DNA of 64,000 bases from Spirosoma sp. KCTC 42546 (GTDB lineage: Bacteria > Bacteroidota > Bacteroidia > Cytophagales > Spirosomataceae): contig NZ_CP041360.1 in NCBI RefSeq assembly GCF_006965485.1, positions 8,350,501 through 8,414,500 of the forward strand, written 5' to 3'. A program made the position numbers and the translations under genes. Below the pieces are notes generated by a model. That model was given only the letters and a program-made list of their open reading frames with translations. It was not told the origin of the DNA and did no database searches. The stretch's first letter is position 1. The number at the start of each line of letters is the position of its first letter. Shown piece by piece: positions 61,845-64,000 of the stretch.

Positions 61845-63155
61845 ATGAAAACACAGTTAATGAAGTCAGCAATCTGGATTCTAATTATAAGCTCGACCCT
61901 AGGAACGGCCTGGGCGCAGGAATGGTCATTTGGCCCGAAGGCATATCTGGGCCTGGCCCAGCGCCGTAGCATAGGCGATCAGGTACGAATAGGTTCTACC
62001 CTGCTATCATCCGTAAATTATGGCGATGCAGTTGGAGGCTCAATCGGTGTTTTTGCTCGCTATGATCGCACAATGTGGTACATGCAGGCCGAAGCAACCC
62101 AGGGAAAATATTCATTGGCAAACACAAACATAAGTGGGACCACAGGCAGCTTTCCGACCTATCCAAGCGCAATACGAACGGATATCCGCCTGATTGCAGG
62201 CGTTAAACCATTACCCTGGCTTCGGTTAAGTGCTGGCTTAACGGGCGTTTTCAATCGGTGGAAGCAATCGGACTATGCCAGTAGCATTCAGACCTATCAG
62301 CAATACAGTCAGCAGTACCCAGCAGACAAGGAGAGGTATTTAGGCTTTGTTGAGCAGTATCAAACCGCTAGTGATCTTCAGAAAAGTTACAAGAAGACAA
62401 ATATAGAAGGTCAACTAGGCATTGGTACTGACATAGGTGGCCTAACCCTCGATCTGACGTATGCTCACAATATTACTCCTGTTGTTAATGGCATTACCAC
62501 CCAGAACCAGACGTATTCGTTTCGACAGCAATATGGGTATTGGGCACTGGGAATAGGCTACAAACTTTTTCCATTAAAACAGCACTTACTAGCTCCTCGC
62601 AAAAACAAGGCCTTTGAACGCCTGCAAAAGGATATACCTTTCTATAGGAATGAATTTCATGTGTCAGTTGGCCTCCTGGGTGAAGATATTGGCAGTCGAC
62701 TTATTTACGAGAATCGCTATACGCGTTACCTGACACGACGAGTTGGCCTAACCGGCGGATTGACGTTCTCAACTAGTTTTCCAGGCAATGCTGATCGTTC
62801 CAATTATACGCCGTTGACAAATCAGTATATGTTACTGGCCGGAGTTCGGCTACTGCCCCTCTATAGTCGTCGGCATACGATAGGCCTGACAACGGGTCCG
62901 CTCCTCATGTACACGAATGAGCTACGGGCTGGAACTAGTACCACTCAATCAGCAAACGGTCAGGTCATTCGTTATCTGGACCTTAATCAGCATGCTGCCA
63001 TCAATCAATTGTCAATGGGTTGGCATAGCAGTTTTGATTATCACCTTGCGCTTACGGATCGCCTGATTGCTGGCCCCTGGCTTCGGATGATTGGAGACTC
63101 ATTCCTCGTTCCAGATTACGTCAATTTTGGTATTCAAGCCGGTTATCGCTTCTAA
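61845..63155 (+). CDS. outer-membrane beta-barrel protein, 436 aa
   Basis: 436 residues. The signal peptide is probably LMKSAIWILIISSTLGTAWAQ near 4-24. Alternating strands run throughout, with YWALGIGYKLFPL near 240 and a C-terminus NFGIQAGYRF with a terminal aromatic residue typical of barrels. It may consist of two barrel-like halves (25-245 and 265-436), as the strand motif ends twice. It follows the DUF4097-like gene by 11 bases. Role unknown. Confidence 0.75.
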   Translation: MKTQLMKSAIWILIISSTLGTAWAQEWSFGPKAYLGLAQRRSIGDQVRIGSTLLSSVNYGDAVGGSIGVFARYDRTMWYMQAEATQGKYSLANTNISGTTGSFPTYPSAIRTDIRLIAGVKPLPWLRLSAGLTGVFNRWKQSDYASSIQTYQQYSQQYPADKERYLGFVEQYQTASDLQKSYKKTNIEGQLGIGTDIGGLTLDLTYAHNITPVVNGITTQNQTYSFRQQYGYWALGIGYKLFPLKQHLLAPRKNKAFERLQKDIPFYRNEFHVSVGLLGEDIGSRLIYENRYTRYLTRRVGLTGGLTFSTSFPGNADRSNYTPLTNQYMLLAGVRLLPLYSRRHTIGLTTGPLLMYTNELRAGTSTTQSANGQVIRYLDLNQHAAINQLSMGWHSSFDYHLALTDRLIAGPWLRMIGDSFLVPDYVNFGIQAGYRF

Positions 63156-63161
63156 AACATC

Positions 63162-64000
63162 ATGAAAAATATATTGATTTTCTGTTTACTCATCAGTAGT
63201 AGGGCAATAGCCCAACTCCCTAACCACCAACGCTTTGAGGCAGAAATGGGCGTTTCGGCACTAAACTTACCTACGCCTTATCGTTCCGGCTGGCATCTTC
63301 GGCAACAGGTAACCACCTATTTCCGGCCACGTCTAGGCCTCGCACTGGGAGTAGGCTGGGGTACATCCGCCAACAATGATCCACTTAACAGCACCGATCC
63401 AGCTTCTGCTGGCTCCTCCCAACCCGACCCAGCTCAGCTACCAACATTTTACAGACGGCAGGATCGTATGACTGACTTTTCGGTAGTTGCGTTACCCATT
63501 CTAACAAATCACCATCAGGTAAAAATACATCTTGGTTTATCGGTTTATCGCTCTCGTGAAGTAGGCGTTGATCGCCTTATCCAGGAAGATCCCCGTTCTC
63601 CATTGTACCGGGTTGTTGGAAAATTTACCGACACCCGCCGAGTGGTACCAATGGCTGCGCTGAGTTATGACTATCGGCTTTCGTCACGCTGGGGACTTGG
63701 CATTAATAGTACAGCTTATTTTACCGGCGACGGACAACCTACAACTACACTAGGCTTACGGGGCACTTACCGTTTTGGACTGCTGGCAGACTCACTTGGT
63801 ATGAAACCTATTCCCTGGGGCGATCTGCGGGCAGGTATTCGACTTGGTACCAGCGTAGTCAGCCAAAATAAAATGGGGCCAGGTGGACGCTATAGGACGC
63901 GTTTTATTGGTGGACTTTGGGCAGAGTTACCCTTATCACTAACCTGGGCAGTTCGTGGTGAGCTGAATTATGCACAGCGCGGCTATAAGTCTGTTGAGGT
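63162..64000 (+). CDS. outer-membrane protein, 3' end beyond window
   Basis: At least 279 residues with an ATG at 63162 and no stop to the window edge. A signal peptide covers about 1-18 (MKNILIFCLLISSRAIAQ). The mature part is strand-rich with Gly/Tyr/Arg turns, as RLGLALGVGWGTS and YDYRLSSRWGLGIN, typical of outer-membrane barrels. It follows the previous barrel gene by 6 bases, so it belongs to the sigma operon. No closer family recognised. Confidence 0.75.
   Translation, partial: MKNILIFCLLISSRAIAQLPNHQRFEAEMGVSALNLPTPYRSGWHLRQQVTTYFRPRLGLALGVGWGTSANNDPLNSTDPASAGSSQPDPAQLPTFYRRQDRMTDFSVVALPILTNHHQVKIHLGLSVYRSREVGVDRLIQEDPRSPLYRVVGKFTDTRRVVPMAALSYDYRLSSRWGLGINSTAYFTGDGQPTTTLGLRGTYRFGLLADSLGMKPIPWGDLRAGIRLGTSVVSQNKMGPGGRYRTRFIGGLWAELPLSLTWAVRGELNYAQRGYKSVE

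Noticed and set aside
1..64000. tRNA or rRNA genes
   Set aside because: No cloverleaf-like or rRNA-like stretch was recognised in any gap; the gaps are filled by palindromes. A dedicated scan would be needed to be certain.

Overview
The window looks like chromosome of a Bacteroidota bacterium of the order Cytophagales, most like Spirosoma. Four things point there. Two candidate genes form a SusC/SusD pair. Several starts are preceded by the Bacteroidota-type -7 element TAnnTTTG. The fatty-acid cluster has the order yceD-rpmF-plsX-fabH-efp-accB-accC. Shine-Dalgarno motifs are nearly absent, and most gaps hold a long inverted repeat. The genus is an inference. No tRNA, rRNA or CRISPR array was seen.

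Layout. 1-2500: a truncated S41 peptidase, a small protein and an EamA-type transporter. 2700-8412: the housekeeping cluster for fatty-acid initiation and translation, closed by a strong intrinsic terminator. 8557-17181: two sodium:solute symporters, a serine hydrolase, inositol oxygenase, GNAT, DinB, Nudix, Dps and L-2-hydroxyglutarate oxidase. 17373-24890: a sulfatase, a TrpD-like protein, a membrane protein and a large SWIM-SNF2 helicase. 24811-26895: a 1.8 kb insert with an AAA ATPase, flanked by 160-bp copies of the helicase 3' end.

26918-53210 is a carbohydrate-utilisation locus unusually rich in flavoproteins. On the minus strand a LacI regulator, an AXE1-like esterase and a Tat-exported Gfo/Idh/MocA oxidoreductase diverge from susC-susD. 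Twin 16-bp palindromes lie between the two arms. Downstream on the plus strand are a secreted protein with an FMN-binding-like AGAT motif, a secreted FAD oxidoreductase, ApbE (which attaches FMN covalently to proteins), a secreted helical-toroid enzyme, an SSS symporter, a GH2 glycosidase and a second, overlapping FAD oxidoreductase. On the minus strand are a GMC oxidoreductase and a CPBP-type membrane protein. The inferred picture is import of a glycoside with oxidation of its sugar or aglycone in the periplasm and cytoplasm, with a flavinylated periplasmic carrier as possible electron partner. Two minus-strand modules flank the symporter: a DUF6934-like pair in front and a PIN toxin-antitoxin pair overlapping its 3' end.

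53355-64000: an antitoxin-like small protein, a 1.7-kilo-residue secreted protein, prmA, and an ECF sigma factor operon with a membrane anti-sigma candidate, a DUF4097-like protein and two outer-membrane barrel candidates, the last cut by the window edge.

The most unusual structures are the two small cassettes (24971-26735 and 42912-43583), each flanked by a diverged copy of the end of the neighbouring gene, and the ApbE/FMN-motif/FAD-oxidoreductase trio inside the sugar locus.
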